64,000 bases of DNA from CANIZL01 sp043788645 (GCA_043788645.1 JAYVTS010000144.1:8348-72347), one strand, 5' to 3'. Counted from the first letter of the stretch, positions 50,141-59,821 are shown. Notes: generated by a model from the letters alone, not told the origin. Numbers and translations are program-made.

Positions 50141-52324
50141 ATGAAGACCCCTCGTCTATTTGTCCTCGGAAATCTGCTCGCGTTGGCGGTTGGATGCTCG
50201 ACTCGATCAAACCTGAGTCCATCCGCTCCACCGCCCCCCGTCTCGACCTCTCCAAGCATTGCCCCAGTGAAACCTTCCGCTCTCAAATATCCAATCACCG
50301 CGAAAGTCGACGTGGTGGACGACTATTTCGGGACCTCGATAGCGGATCCCTATCGGTGGTTGGAGGATGATCATTCGGCGGAGACGAAAGCCTGGGTGGA
50401 AGCGCAAAACTCGGTCACCTTTGGCTATTTGGGTCAACTTCCGCAACGAGCGGCACTCAAGGCACGTTTGCGAGAATTATTCAATTTTGAACGTTTTGGG
50501 ACTCCTTACCGACGAGGTAATCGTTACTTTTACAGTTACAATTCGGGGCTCCAAAACCAATCGGTTTGGTTTACCACTACGGCCCTCGATCAACCCGGGA
50601 CCTTGTTGCTGGATCCGAACACGTTATCCACGGATGGCACGGTTTCTACGGGTGGACCGGTGGCCTCCGAAGACGCACGATTCGTCGCGTATCAAATTTC
50701 GCGGAGTGGCAGCGATTGGCAGGAGGTTCGGGTGCGCGAGGTGACGACGGCGACGGATCTCACCGATCGGTTGGAATGGGTCAAGTTTAGTGGTCTATCG
50801 TGGTTGAAAGACAGTTCGGGTTTTTTTTACAGCCGTTATGCGGCGGCGCCTGAAAATCAAAAGCTGACTCAGGTGAATGAGAATCAGAAATTTTACCTCC
50901 ACCGCCTTGGAACGACGCAAAATGAAGATCAGCTGATTTATGAACGGCCGGATCATCCAAAATGGGGCATTGGCGGAGCGGTGACCGATGATGGGCGGTA
51001 TCTCATTCTCACCTTGAGTGAAGGAACGGACGTCAAGAATCGCGTGAGCTATCGAGACCTCACGCAACCGGACGCGCCGGTGGTGGAGTTGTTAATGGAT
51101 TTCGATGCGTCGTATGATTTCGTGGGCAATGACGGTCCAGTTTTCTGGTTCAAGACGGATCTCGCCGCTCCTCGCGGTCGAATTTTGGCCGTGGATACCC
51201 GGAACCCGGCTCGGAGCAACTGGCGCGAGTTGATTCCACAAAATGAAGCAACCCTCACCGCGGCGAACGTGGTTGGCGACCGGTGGGTAGTGGACTATCT
51301 CAAGGATGCGCGCAGTCAGGTAAAACGGTTTCGGCTCGATGGCACCTTTGAATCGGAGATCCAACTTTCTGGGATCGGCAGCGCCAGCGGATTCGGTGGG
51401 CAACGGAGTGACACGGAAACCTTCTATAGTTTTACCAGTTTTAATATTCCGGGCCGGATCTATCGGTACGATTTTTTGACGGGCCGAAGTACCCTCTGGA
51501 AGGAGCCCAAGGTGGCCTTCAATCCGGACGATTACGAAACCAAACAAGTGTGGGTGACCAGCAAAGATGGAACAAAACTGCCCATGTTTATTAGCCATAA
51601 AAAGGGGTTGAAACTCCAGGGCATGAACCCGACGCTTTTATATGCTTACGGCGGGTTTAATATCTCACTGACTCCGAGTTTCAGTGTGGGGAATCTAGTC
51701 TGGATGGAGCAAGGTGGCGTATATGCGGTGCCCAATTTGCGGGGTGGGGGTGAGTACGGTGAAGAGTGGCATCAGGCGGGGACTAAATTGCGAAAACAAA
51801 ATGTCTTTGACGATTTTATCGCTTCCGCCGAGTGGTTAGTTCAGAACCAATATACCCAACCGAAACGGCTGGCCATTCAGGGAGGTTCCAACGGAGGGTT
51901 ACTGGTGGGGGCGTGTCTGACCCAACGCCCGGATTTGTACGGGGCATGTCTTCCCGCGGTGGGCGTGATGGATATGTTGCGGTTTCACAAGTTCACCATT
52001 GGTTGGGCTTGGAAAAGCGATTACGGGTCGAGCGAAAATCCGGATGAGTTTCGAGCCTTGCGCGCTTATTCGCCCTATCATCACTTGAAGCCCGGGGTGA
52101 GTTACCCGCCGACCTTGATCACGACGGCCGACCATGACGACCGGGTCGTACCGGCGCATAGTTTTAAGTTTGCCGCGCGGTTACAGGAGGTGCAGAGCGG
52201 CTTGAATCCGGTCTTGATCCGAATTGAGACTAAGGCGGGCCACGGTACGGGCAAGCCGGTGAGCAAACAGATCGAGGAACGCGCCGACCAATTGGCGTTT
52301 ATCTTGGCCCAATTCGAGAAGTGA
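50141..52324 (+). CDS. Prolyl oligopeptidase (S9A), lipoprotein
   Basis: A 727-residue serine peptidase cleaving after proline in short peptides. Lipobox leader FVLGNLLALAVGC and a Pro/Ser linker suggest a periplasmic lipid anchor. The N-terminal YPITAKVDVVDDYFGTSIAD and PYRWLEDDHSAETKAWVEAQ are the family opening; the beta-propeller spans ~130-450. Catalytic triad: Ser in AIQGGSNGGLLVGA, Asp in DHDDRVVPAHS, His in KAGHGTGKP. Start at ATG 50141 (MKTPRLFVLGN), 114 bases into the longer frame. Confidence 0.95.
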   Translation: MKTPRLFVLGNLLALAVGCSTRSNLSPSAPPPPVSTSPSIAPVKPSALKYPITAKVDVVDDYFGTSIADPYRWLEDDHSAETKAWVEAQNSVTFGYLGQLPQRAALKARLRELFNFERFGTPYRRGNRYFYSYNSGLQNQSVWFTTTALDQPGTLLLDPNTLSTDGTVSTGGPVASEDARFVAYQISRSGSDWQEVRVREVTTATDLTDRLEWVKFSGLSWLKDSSGFFYSRYAAAPENQKLTQVNENQKFYLHRLGTTQNEDQLIYERPDHPKWGIGGAVTDDGRYLILTLSEGTDVKNRVSYRDLTQPDAPVVELLMDFDASYDFVGNDGPVFWFKTDLAAPRGRILAVDTRNPARSNWRELIPQNEATLTAANVVGDRWVVDYLKDARSQVKRFRLDGTFESEIQLSGIGSASGFGGQRSDTETFYSFTSFNIPGRIYRYDFLTGRSTLWKEPKVAFNPDDYETKQVWVTSKDGTKLPMFISHKKGLKLQGMNPTLLYAYGGFNISLTPSFSVGNLVWMEQGGVYAVPNLRGGGEYGEEWHQAGTKLRKQNVFDDFIASAEWLVQNQYTQPKRLAIQGGSNGGLLVGACLTQRPDLYGACLPAVGVMDMLRFHKFTIGWAWKSDYGSSENPDEFRALRAYSPYHHLKPGVSYPPTLITTADHDDRVVPAHSFKFAARLQEVQSGLNPVLIRIETKAGHGTGKPVSKQIEERADQLAFILAQFEK

Positions 52325-52503
52325 ACCGGGGCGGAACTCAACCCAAAGGGTTTGTCACCAGCTCACGACAACCAATGGGCGGAACGTTTCGCTTTTTCCC
52401 ATGGTCCGATTCAAACACAACGCGACTCGGGCGTGAAGGGAGCAAGGCGATGAGACGGAGCGCGGGCCTCGACTCCGCGTCAGGCACCTGCAATGCTCTC
52501 CGG

Positions 52504-53067
52504 ATGCAAGCTTGGATTGAGTCGTATTTAATCGCGCAAAAGCGGGCGGTGGATTCTCTGCAACCCGCCCAGTTAGTGAAATTGGTCGAAACCCTCAAGA
52601 CCGCTCACCTCGCGGATCAGCATATTTTTGTCGTGGGCAACGGTGGCAGCGCGGCCAACGCAAGCCATTTTGCCGTCGATTTGGGCAAAGGGGCATCGGA
52701 CAAATTAGGTCGCCGTTTTCGGGTCATGTCTTTGTGCGACAACACACCGTGGCTGACCGCTCTGGGTAACGACTACAGTTACGACGAAGTATTTGTACGC
52801 CAACTGCAAAATTTTGCACGACCGGGGGATGTTTTGTTGGGGGCAAGTGTGAGTGGCAATTCCCCAAACCTGGTGAAGGCGTACGAATGGGCGCAAGCCC
52901 ATGAACTCCGAACGATCGCGCTCGTCGGAGCGAAACGAGGCCGACTGGCGGAGCTTGCAGAACAGACCATTGTGGTCGGGGACACCCATTATGGACGTGT
53001 CGAGGACGTCCAGATGCATGTTCTGCATCTTTTGTGTTATGCCTTCATGGAAGGCGCTACGGCTTGA
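52504..53067 (+). CDS. SIS-domain phosphosugar isomerase (GmhA-like)
   Basis: Sedoheptulose-7-phosphate isomerase-like protein. 187 residues with FVVGNGGSAANASHFAVDLG (the phospho-binding and metal region), FRVMSLCDNTPWLTALGNDY, LGASVSGNSPNLVKAYEWA and the late VEDVQMHVLHLLCYAFME helix, a GmhA hallmark. It could supply D-glycero-manno-heptose for LPS, or act on another keto sugar. Start ATG 52504 (MQAWIESYLIAQKRAVDSL); the earlier frame is not conserved-looking. Same strand as the STAS gene and the glycan cluster at 54-58 kb. Confidence 0.88.
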   Translation: MQAWIESYLIAQKRAVDSLQPAQLVKLVETLKTAHLADQHIFVVGNGGSAANASHFAVDLGKGASDKLGRRFRVMSLCDNTPWLTALGNDYSYDEVFVRQLQNFARPGDVLLGASVSGNSPNLVKAYEWAQAHELRTIALVGAKRGRLAELAEQTIVVGDTHYGRVEDVQMHVLHLLCYAFMEGATA

Positions 53068-53100
53068 CCGCAGCTGGCTAGGGGCCAATTCTTAGGTGTC

Positions 53101-53628
53101 ATGGCAGCTGCTGGTTCCAAAATGACCGTCGCGGTTGAGCCGCCGAATGCGTTCGTGAAAATCACGGGCCGGGCGGCAGTCGAGCGGGCGCGCGATTTTA
53201 AGGCCCTCGTCCTTCGGCTCTCCCAAGAGGGCGTGCATCATTTTGTCGTCGAATTGGGTGAGTGCCCGCTGATGGATAGCACGTTCTCCGGGGTTTTGGC
53301 CGGCTTGGCGGCCCCGCATTTTACGGATCAGACGACCTTGGAGGCGGAACGGTTTACGCTGGTCAATGCGAACGAACGAGTGACCGATTTGCTGGATAAT
53401 CTCGGAGTGCTTCCTTGGATCAAAAGGATCCAGGGTGATCGGGTTCTGCCGATGTCGGGCACGGATATCGAGTTGAAACTAAGCCCCTACTCTAAAAACG
53501 AGGTCACCGCCTTTTGTCTGGAAGCCCACCGGATCCTGATGGCGTTGAAGCCCGAAAATGTCGCGAAGTTTCGCTCGGTCGAACAGTTGTTGGCGGCGGA
53601 GCTTTCAGCCTCGGGCTCGGCTCCATGA
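53101..53628 (+). CDS. STAS domain protein (anti-sigma factor antagonist-like)
   Basis: 175 residues. The STAS domain spans ~9-110 (FVKITGRAAVERARDFKALV, VVELGECPLMDSTFSGVLAG). The Ser in DSTFSG lies at the position phosphorylated in SpoIIAA-type antagonists. A C-terminal helical extension (FCLEAHRILMALKPENVAKF) follows. No partner kinase or sigma gene is adjacent. A 49-codon frame overlaps its stop. Confidence 0.88.
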   Translation: MAAAGSKMTVAVEPPNAFVKITGRAAVERARDFKALVLRLSQEGVHHFVVELGECPLMDSTFSGVLAGLAAPHFTDQTTLEAERFTLVNANERVTDLLDNLGVLPWIKRIQGDRVLPMSGTDIELKLSPYSKNEVTAFCLEAHRILMALKPENVAKFRSVEQLLAAELSASGSAP

Positions 53629-53774
53629 CGTTCGGTAAAACGAACGGCGATGAAACGAAGCCACGCCGCGGTTCGGTGGCGGGCGGAGAAACCTTTGACA
53701 AATTTCTAGCTTTGTCGGCGGAAGAGAGCCACATTAAGCCATCGGAGGGGCGTCTGGACGCCCTCATTTTTTAG
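53625..53774 (+). CDS. Possible 49-aa ORF coupled to the STAS gene
   Basis: An ATG overlaps the STAS stop codon (ATGA at 53625-53628) and opens a polar 49-codon frame (MTFGKTNGDETKPRRGSVAG, then GETFDKFLALSAEESHIKPS). The coupling geometry is the only evidence; I recognise no family. The remaining 53775-54016 shows no gene. Confidence 0.35.
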   Translation: MTFGKTNGDETKPRRGSVAGGETFDKFLALSAEESHIKPSEGRLDALIF

Positions 53775-54016
53775 TACGCGAGATCAAGAATCGGGTTTAC
53801 GGAACGGGGCAATGATATCGAGTGGCGGTTAGTCCAAATCACTTTCAAAATGATCCTTATGCAATGGCTTTTTTCGCCACGGGCGACGTTATTCGTCGGG
53901 CTCAGATCCATTGGGCTAAGCACCGTCCTCGCGCTCTGATCGGGGCGAATAATCCGTCCCACTCAAATCTTGTCTCACCTTGAAAGCGAAGAGGAATAGC
54001 CGCCTAAGAATCGTCC

Positions 54017-55735
54017 ATGCAGGCCTCGATGAATAGCCAAAGTTCCGTTCGGCAGCGGACGGATTTCACCGCCGAACGGATGGCTCCAGAGGGGGGCGAA
54101 TCGGGTGGTCTATTCGGAACCATTCGGTTGTTTTTCGCCCATGACCGGCTGGCGAACGCTCTGTGGATCCTCACCATTGTCATCGGTTTTTTTCACGGCT
54201 GGCTCAAGATCAGATTCCGGGCTAACTGGGTGACGTTTGCCTTTGATGTCCCGCTGATTTTGGCTTGGTTGGTCACCGTGATCTCCGTCAGCAAAGGTCG
54301 TTCGTTGTTTCCAAACTGCAATACGAGCCGACTGCTCATGGCTCTGACGGCGATAGGAATCGCTTACGTAGTCCTCCCTTTCGGCTTGCCGCTGGCGGTC
54401 GGCCTCGCAGCCTTTCGGGGTTGGTGTTTTATCCCCTTGGTTTTCCTGATCGGCTATCACCTCACCCGTTCGGTGAGGCAGATTGAAGTCTACATGTGGT
54501 TGTTGCTGATTTTGGCGATGATCACCTGTTTTTACGGCGTGTTCTTCCAAACGATCGAAGAAGTGATGGAACTCATGAAGAACGATCCGGAGTTTAACTT
54601 TCGCCTGAGTGGCCAATTTTATTCGGATTCAAACGGCGTTGGAACCTTCCGCCGTTTCTCAACGTTCGTCAGTTCAGCGGCCTTTGGCGGTGCGTTGGCG
54701 TATAGCATCGTCTTCGCAATTTCTCGATTGACCTTTCCGGGGTGTGGTTGGGGAGAACGGATTTTTCTCGTTTCAGCCAGCCTCTTTATGAGCTACGGCG
54801 TTGTTTTAAGTGGCTCTCGCTCGGCCATCGTCACCTTGATGGTCGGTTTTGGTTTTACCGTCTGGTATCGACGCGGTGCCCGGAACGTCATGCTACTCCC
54901 CATCATGTTCGCGGGGATCTTTATTTATGGTGTGATCCGATTGGGCGGTGGTTCGGCAGAGAGATTTGCGACTTTGGGTAATCCGGAGATTTTGTTGTCG
55001 CGGCTCTATATTGTGGCCGCACCCGGTATTGAAAATCTGATTCAATATCCGATGGGCGGCGGCTTGGGTCGTTCAGGGCATGGATTGCCGGTGATCATGT
55101 ACACTCCGGAACTCCAAGCCATGTTGCGCGCGGTCGATGGAGATATGGGGCGATACGTCGTCGATATGGGAATTATTGGCTTAATCCTGTTCGTCCTGCT
55201 GGTGGTGGTGGGAATCACGGACGCGTTGAAATGGATGGAGCAACTTCGAAACACGATGCCCGGATTGATCGCTCTACCGGCTGGATCCATGTTTATCCTG
55301 GGTTGCGTGCAACTTTTCTACGGCTCCCCCTTTCTCGGAATTCCAAATGGCGTGCTGCTCTGGTTCTTCATGGGGTCCTTGCGGAGGCTCGTCGAAGACT
55401 ATGGCAACCTGAAAGCGGAAGCGGGCCAAGAGGCCGCGGATACAGCACCCCAGTTCGCTTCGTTCCTTGCCAAAAATCGCGTGATTCCTTTGTACCGGCA
55501 AGCCTCTCGCGGCCTACAGGGAAGGATTCGCGGGCTGACTCACCCCGGATTGGGCTTGACCGCCGTCACTCCCAAAACGGCCACGGCCCGGATCGGATCC
55601 CTCGTCCGGACTGGGCCGAAGACGACGCCCGGCGCGGTAACCCTCGATGCTCCCACCCGACCGGCGGTAGGCCCGACCAAACGATTTCTTTTCCGGCGCC
55701 CGTCCGATACACCCGACCGTCGGAAGAAGGGCTAA
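54017..55735 (+). CDS. O-antigen ligase/polymerase-like membrane protein
   Basis: A 572-residue polytopic protein with about eleven to twelve helices (VTFAFDVPLILAWLVTVISV, YVVLPFGLPLAVGLAAFRGW, WCFIPLVFLIGYHL, VYMWLLLILAMITCFYGVFF). A large periplasmic loop near 180-225 precedes VVLSGSRSAIVTLMVGFGFT, the R-x-A/S region typical of WaaL/Wzy-type (PF04932) proteins. A cytoplasmic basic tail of ~120 residues follows. Probably joins or polymerises glycan repeats. ATG 54017 or 54029 could start it. It is upstream of two GT4 genes. Confidence 0.85.
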   Translation: MQASMNSQSSVRQRTDFTAERMAPEGGESGGLFGTIRLFFAHDRLANALWILTIVIGFFHGWLKIRFRANWVTFAFDVPLILAWLVTVISVSKGRSLFPNCNTSRLLMALTAIGIAYVVLPFGLPLAVGLAAFRGWCFIPLVFLIGYHLTRSVRQIEVYMWLLLILAMITCFYGVFFQTIEEVMELMKNDPEFNFRLSGQFYSDSNGVGTFRRFSTFVSSAAFGGALAYSIVFAISRLTFPGCGWGERIFLVSASLFMSYGVVLSGSRSAIVTLMVGFGFTVWYRRGARNVMLLPIMFAGIFIYGVIRLGGGSAERFATLGNPEILLSRLYIVAAPGIENLIQYPMGGGLGRSGHGLPVIMYTPELQAMLRAVDGDMGRYVVDMGIIGLILFVLLVVVGITDALKWMEQLRNTMPGLIALPAGSMFILGCVQLFYGSPFLGIPNGVLLWFFMGSLRRLVEDYGNLKAEAGQEAADTAPQFASFLAKNRVIPLYRQASRGLQGRIRGLTHPGLGLTAVTPKTATARIGSLVRTGPKTTPGAVTLDAPTRPAVGPTKRFLFRRPSDTPDRRKKG

Positions 55736-55897
55736 TCCCAATTCGGGTCCAAGATGAGACGCTTTCACCGGTTCTTTTGGATGTGGGCTTCGTTGCTCAC
55801 GCGTTACAGATCCCTTGGAGAGCCACCTCGTTCGCGCCTCGCCCGCATCAAAAATTCGCACGTCTCATCGTTTCCTCTTGGACGCGAATTGGAATAA
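55733..55897. repeat. 165-bp palindromic element, copy B
   Basis: Outer arms AATCCCAATTCGGGTCCAAG (from 55733) and CTTGGACGCGAATTGGAATA (to 55897) pair. Inner arms GATGAGACG/CGTCTCATC also pair. The centre TTACAGATCC and CGCCCGCATCAAAAA match copy A (35272-35436) along the full 165 bp. Inserted between the ligase-like gene and the first glycosyltransferase, and overlapping the ligase stop region at its left edge. Confidence 0.75.
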
Positions 55898-55903
55898 GTC
55901 CGC

Positions 55904-57016
55904 ATGCACGTTGCTCTCGTTGTTCACGATTTTAGTCCCAATTTCGGCCAGGGAAGATATAGTGTCGAAATTGTTCGCCGGTTGGCTTCACGTTGCTCCT
56001 TCACCATTTTCGCCAATACGTTTGGCGGGCCACCAATGAGAGGAGTGGCATTTTGCAAAATACCCGCTTTCCGAAAGCATGCGCTGACGTCCGTTTTTAG
56101 CTTCCTTCCGTTCGCCGAAGCGGCCGTTCGCCGGGCGCGCCCGGATCTGGTCCATGCGCAGGGCATTACCTGCTGGAACGCCGATATCATCACGGCCCAT
56201 ATGTGTCACGCCGCAAAAGCAAAGGCTTACTCGAAATCCGATTCGCGAGCCCGCTGGTTCATGCGAGTGATTATCCCCTTGGAGCGGGCCTACTATCGCC
56301 AGCGGCGGGCACGGCATGTCATTGCCATTTCACGGGTTTTCGAACGTGAGATACAGATGGAATACGGCTGGAAAAAACCGTCCACGGTCATCTACCACGG
56401 AACCGATACGGAGGTGTTCCGACCTGCGCTCGACCCACGGGAACGTTTGGAACTGCGGCGCCGCTTCCAAGTTTCTGAATCCGCTTGGTGTTGGTTGTTC
56501 ATGGGCGAGGCGATTAAAGGACTCCGGCAGTCCATCACCGCCCTCAAGGCCAATCCGGGGGCGCGTTTGCTGGTGGTGTCCCGGTCGGATCTGACGCACT
56601 ATCGGCGCCAGGCCGAGGAGGATGGAGTCGCGGATCGGGTGATCTTTCACGGTTTTGAACCCCGCCCAGAAGAGGCTTTCCGGGCCGCGGATGTTTTTAT
56701 TTATCCGAGTGATTATGATCCGTTTGGTATGGTTGCCACGGAAGCCATGGCGACCGGTCTGCCGGTGATTCTAGGTAAGGAAATTGGAGCGGCTGAACTC
56801 GTACAGCATGGCCGCAATGGGTTTCTTTGCGATCCCGGCGAGGATGCGTCGATCCAACAGGCTCTAAAAACCATCTCCGGCAATCCTGCAGCCGCACGGG
56901 AGCTGGGGCGACAAGGCCGTCAAACCATCGGAGGAATCAGTTGGGATCATTGCGCGGATCAAACCTTTGCGGTTTATGAAAAAGTTTACGCGGAATTAGC
57001 CGCCCGCGCCCGATGA
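55904..57016 (+). CDS. Glycosyltransferase family 4
   Basis: A 370-residue GT-B retaining glycosyltransferase. N-terminal MHVALVVHDFSPNFGQGRYS, ADIITAHMCHAAKAKAYSKS, and acceptor lobe HVIAISRVFEREIQMEYGWK with VIYHGTDTEVFRP. The donor lobe has RVIFHGFEPRPEEAFRAADV and FIYPSDYDPFGMVATEAMATG (the E-x7-E type motif), then LPVILGKEIGAAELVQHGRN. Cytosolic or peripheral. Its stop overlaps the next glycosyltransferase start (ATGA at 57013-57016). Confidence 0.92.
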   Translation: MHVALVVHDFSPNFGQGRYSVEIVRRLASRCSFTIFANTFGGPPMRGVAFCKIPAFRKHALTSVFSFLPFAEAAVRRARPDLVHAQGITCWNADIITAHMCHAAKAKAYSKSDSRARWFMRVIIPLERAYYRQRRARHVIAISRVFEREIQMEYGWKKPSTVIYHGTDTEVFRPALDPRERLELRRRFQVSESAWCWLFMGEAIKGLRQSITALKANPGARLLVVSRSDLTHYRRQAEEDGVADRVIFHGFEPRPEEAFRAADVFIYPSDYDPFGMVATEAMATGLPVILGKEIGAAELVQHGRNGFLCDPGEDASIQQALKTISGNPAAARELGRQGRQTIGGISWDHCADQTFAVYEKVYAELAARAR

Positions 57017-58113
57017 GTCCGCCACGGGTTACGTTTTTGGTCAATGCAGGACCCAACAGTATCGAGGCAGTTCGCGCGCGTGGCTTGACGCTTTCCTATC
57101 CGGCGGGCCGAATCCAATTCTTATTTCGGGAAGGATCACGAGTCTCAACCCTTCGACGTTGGCATCGGGAACTTCGGAGCGGCCGACCGGACCTCCTCTA
57201 TGTTCTTAATACGGCTTTACCGGGAGTACCGCTCGCCGTTTGGTGGCGTCGGGTTCATGGACTCCCTTATCTTCTCGATACCGGCGATGCGATTGTCGAG
57301 ATGGCGCGGCGATCAGGGATCGGGGCCGGCTGGCGGCTTCCGCTGTTGCGCTGGATCGAGGGCGCGGGGCAACGCGATGCGACGACCGTTGTCGTCCGGG
57401 GTTCCCGACATCGCGAATACCTCCTTCAGTCGGGACTGAGGCGCGTCGAATTAATCCGCGATGGTTATGCCGAGCAAACGACCGTTCAGCCGGAGGCCGT
57501 TTCGGCATTGCGTAGCCGCTTAGGACTGACCGGCCGGTTCGTGGCGGGCCTATTGGGTTCGTTGGTTTTTAGCCCTCGATTCGGTATTTGTTACGGGTGG
57601 GATCTCGTGGCGGCGTTGGGCGAACTTCGGGACCTTCCGATTACCGTTTTAATTATTGGAGACGGCAACGGGTTGGACTGGCTCCGGGGTGAGGTGCAAC
57701 GATTGGGCGTCGCTGATCAGGTGCGTTTTACCGGACGAATTCCCTATATTGAAGTGCCGACTTATTTACGACTCATGGATGTCGCACTGTCGACCCAAAC
57801 GAACAACCTCCCGGGCCAAGTGCGGACGACGGGCAAGCTTCCGGAATATATGGCAGCCGAACGTTTTATCTTGGCGAGTCGCGTCGGCGAAGCGGCCCTC
57901 GTCCTTCCGGAAATAATGCTTTTGGACTACGAGGGCGAAGTGGATCGGTCCTATCCGTCGCGATTGGCCGCGCGAATTCGGCATTTGTACGCCCACCCGA
58001 TCGAATTAGAAATTCGGCGTACCCTTCCTGCGAAGGCGGCGGCGCTGTGTGCTTATAGCGTGTTGGCTCAACGCTTTCGTGAAGTGGTCGCGGCGGCCGC
58101 GACCCAAAAGTGA
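57013..58113 (+). CDS. Glycosyltransferase family 4-like
   Basis: A 366-residue GT-B protein. LVNAGPNSIEAVRARGLTLS at the N-terminus, DLLYVLNTALPGVPLAVWWR, LPYLLDTGDAIVEMARRSG and TTVVVRGSRHREYLLQSG. The donor lobe has FVAGLLGSLVFSPRFGICYG, VLIIGDGNGLDWLRGEVQRL, DQVRFTGRIPYIEVPTYLRL, and GKLPEYMAAERFILASRVGE in place of the usual E-x7-E. Translationally coupled to the preceding GT4, so both probably act on the glycan handled by the ligase-like protein. Confidence 0.9.
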   Translation: MSPPRVTFLVNAGPNSIEAVRARGLTLSYPAGRIQFLFREGSRVSTLRRWHRELRSGRPDLLYVLNTALPGVPLAVWWRRVHGLPYLLDTGDAIVEMARRSGIGAGWRLPLLRWIEGAGQRDATTVVVRGSRHREYLLQSGLRRVELIRDGYAEQTTVQPEAVSALRSRLGLTGRFVAGLLGSLVFSPRFGICYGWDLVAALGELRDLPITVLIIGDGNGLDWLRGEVQRLGVADQVRFTGRIPYIEVPTYLRLMDVALSTQTNNLPGQVRTTGKLPEYMAAERFILASRVGEAALVLPEIMLLDYEGEVDRSYPSRLAARIRHLYAHPIELEIRRTLPAKAAALCAYSVLAQRFREVVAAAATQK

Positions 58114-58119
58114 AGCTTT

Positions 58120-58257
58120 GAACCACGGATGAACACGGATACACGCGGATGGGAACCTAAAAATGGGCGAAAACATTCATCAGCCAATCGTGAGATTAAT
58201 GCACTACCAGAGGCCTCATTTCTGATCCGCGTTCATCGGCGTTCATCCGCGGTTCTT
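58120..58257. repeat. Dispersed CACGGATG inverted repeat, copy 4
   Basis: Left arm GAACCACGGATGAACACGGA then TACACGCGGATGG from 58120; right arm ATCCGCGTTCATCGGCGTTC then ATCCGCGGTTCTT to 58257, with a longer (~70 bp) centre than copies 1 and 2. Placed between convergent genes right after the second glycosyltransferase. Confidence 0.75.
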
Positions 58258-58325
58258 CGCCTTGGATTGGCGAAAGAGCGTCCTTCCGAAGGGTTCGGAA
58301 GGACGCGTTGGAATTTGAACCCCGC

Positions 58326-59681
58326 TCAGACGATCCGCTTGCGCCATTCGCTATTGCCCGGAATGGCTACCGCATAACGGCCGTCGGCGTCCGGGAGGCT
58401 TTTAGGAGTAGAACTAAACTTCAAATGATCGTAGTCTTCTGGCGACAAGACCACTTTGGAATTAAGCGCCTCATCCCAAGTGACTTCGGTGCCGGAATAC
58501 GTTGCCATACGACCGAGAAGTGCGGTCATGGTTGATTTGGCACCGTTGAATGCCTCGTTATATTCTGTATTATTGCGAATGGCCGCGAAGAGATCGTTGT
58601 GCTCTTGCTGGTAAGGATCGACTTGGTTTTCGCCGTGGAATTTCCACGGATCCCCACCGTTCGCTCGGATGGTGAACGCGCTGACGTCCGCCGAACCCTT
58701 GGACCCCTGAACGTGTTCGCTGACTGAACTCCAGGCGCCCCGGATATGCCGACATTGGCTAAACATCCAGGAGCCATCGGCGAATTGATACTCGACGGCG
58801 TGATGATCAAAAATCTCGCCAAAGTCCTTGCCGGTCCGCACTTGGCGGCCGCCCATGCCGCGGGCGCGAACGGGGTAAGCATTCTTGATCCAGCACCCCA
58901 CATCGAGGTTATGAATGTGCTGTTCATTAATGTGATCTCCGCAAAGCCAGTTGAAATAGTACCAATTCTTGAGTTGATACTCCAGCTCCGTCGGCTCATG
59001 CCCGAGCATTTTGGCAACTTCTACTCGCGAAAAGTTCCAAACTCCGCCGTCGTTCCAGTAGACGCGCACCGAATGTAAGTCGCCAATGGCGCCATCGTGC
59101 AGGCGCTTGATGGTTTCAAGGTACCCGGCCTGGTGATGGCGTTGGAGTCCTACGCCAACCTTGAGGTTTTTTTTCTTGGCTGCTTCCGCGGCCGCCAGAA
59201 CGCGACGGACTCCCGCGGCATCGGTGGCCACGGGTTTTTCCATGAAGATGTTTTTCCCTTGCCGAACCGCCTCTTCAAAATGCAGGGGACGAAAACCCGG
59301 CGGAGTGGCGAGGATGACCACGTCGGCAAGGGCAATGGCTTGTTTGTAACCGTCCAACCCCAAGAATTGGCGCTCGGCCGGGACATCGACTTTTGCGCCG
59401 TGCTCCGTTTTGAGGTTGGCGAGGGAGGAATTGAGTCGATCAGGAAACGCATCGGCGACGGCGACTAACCGGGTGCCTGGGACATTGAGGGCCTGATTGG
59501 CAGCGCCCGACCCGCGTCCGCCGCAGCCGACGAGGGCGAGTTTGAGTTCGCTGCTGCCTTGGCCATAGGCCATTCGTTCAATGGCAAGGGTACTAATCGC
59601 GGCCGCGCCAATGAGCGTGCCGGAGGAGGAGAGAAAGCCGCGACGGGTGACACCGGCGGCCGGGGTGATAATCTGGCTCAT
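58326..59681 (-). CDS. Tat-exported Gfo/Idh/MocA family oxidoreductase
   Basis: A 451-residue NAD(P)-dependent sugar oxidoreductase-like protein. The Tat leader has TRRGFLSSSGTLIGAAA, then the Rossmann LALVGCGGRGSGAANQAL, VADAFPDRLNSSLANLK, VVILATPPGFRPLHFEEAVR, and the family EKPVATDAAG motif. The C-terminal domain has NWYYFNWLCGDHINEQHIHN (catalytic-region His/Asp), GWMG-like RARGMGGRQVRTG and DLFAAIRNNTEYNEAFNGAK. Such exported members are abundant in Verrucomicrobia and Planctomycetes. The substrate is unknown. Single gene; converges with the glycan cluster. Confidence 0.93.
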   Translation of the reverse strand: MSQIITPAAGVTRRGFLSSSGTLIGAAAISTLAIERMAYGQGSSELKLALVGCGGRGSGAANQALNVPGTRLVAVADAFPDRLNSSLANLKTEHGAKVDVPAERQFLGLDGYKQAIALADVVILATPPGFRPLHFEEAVRQGKNIFMEKPVATDAAGVRRVLAAAEAAKKKNLKVGVGLQRHHQAGYLETIKRLHDGAIGDLHSVRVYWNDGGVWNFSRVEVAKMLGHEPTELEYQLKNWYYFNWLCGDHINEQHIHNLDVGCWIKNAYPVRARGMGGRQVRTGKDFGEIFDHHAVEYQFADGSWMFSQCRHIRGAWSSVSEHVQGSKGSADVSAFTIRANGGDPWKFHGENQVDPYQQEHNDLFAAIRNNTEYNEAFNGAKSTMTALLGRMATYSGTEVTWDEALNSKVVLSPEDYDHLKFSSTPKSLPDADGRYAVAIPGNSEWRKRIV

Positions 59682-59821
59682 GTGCTGTAACTAATACTGT
59701 TGGCCGGAACCGACGCACCAAACGGCGCGGCGATTCAGGCGGATTTCCAAGGAGACTTCCCTCAGGCTACCCAGCTGCCGGGTGGGAACAACTGAAACTT
59801 CAGTCGATTCTTCTTCGGCGA

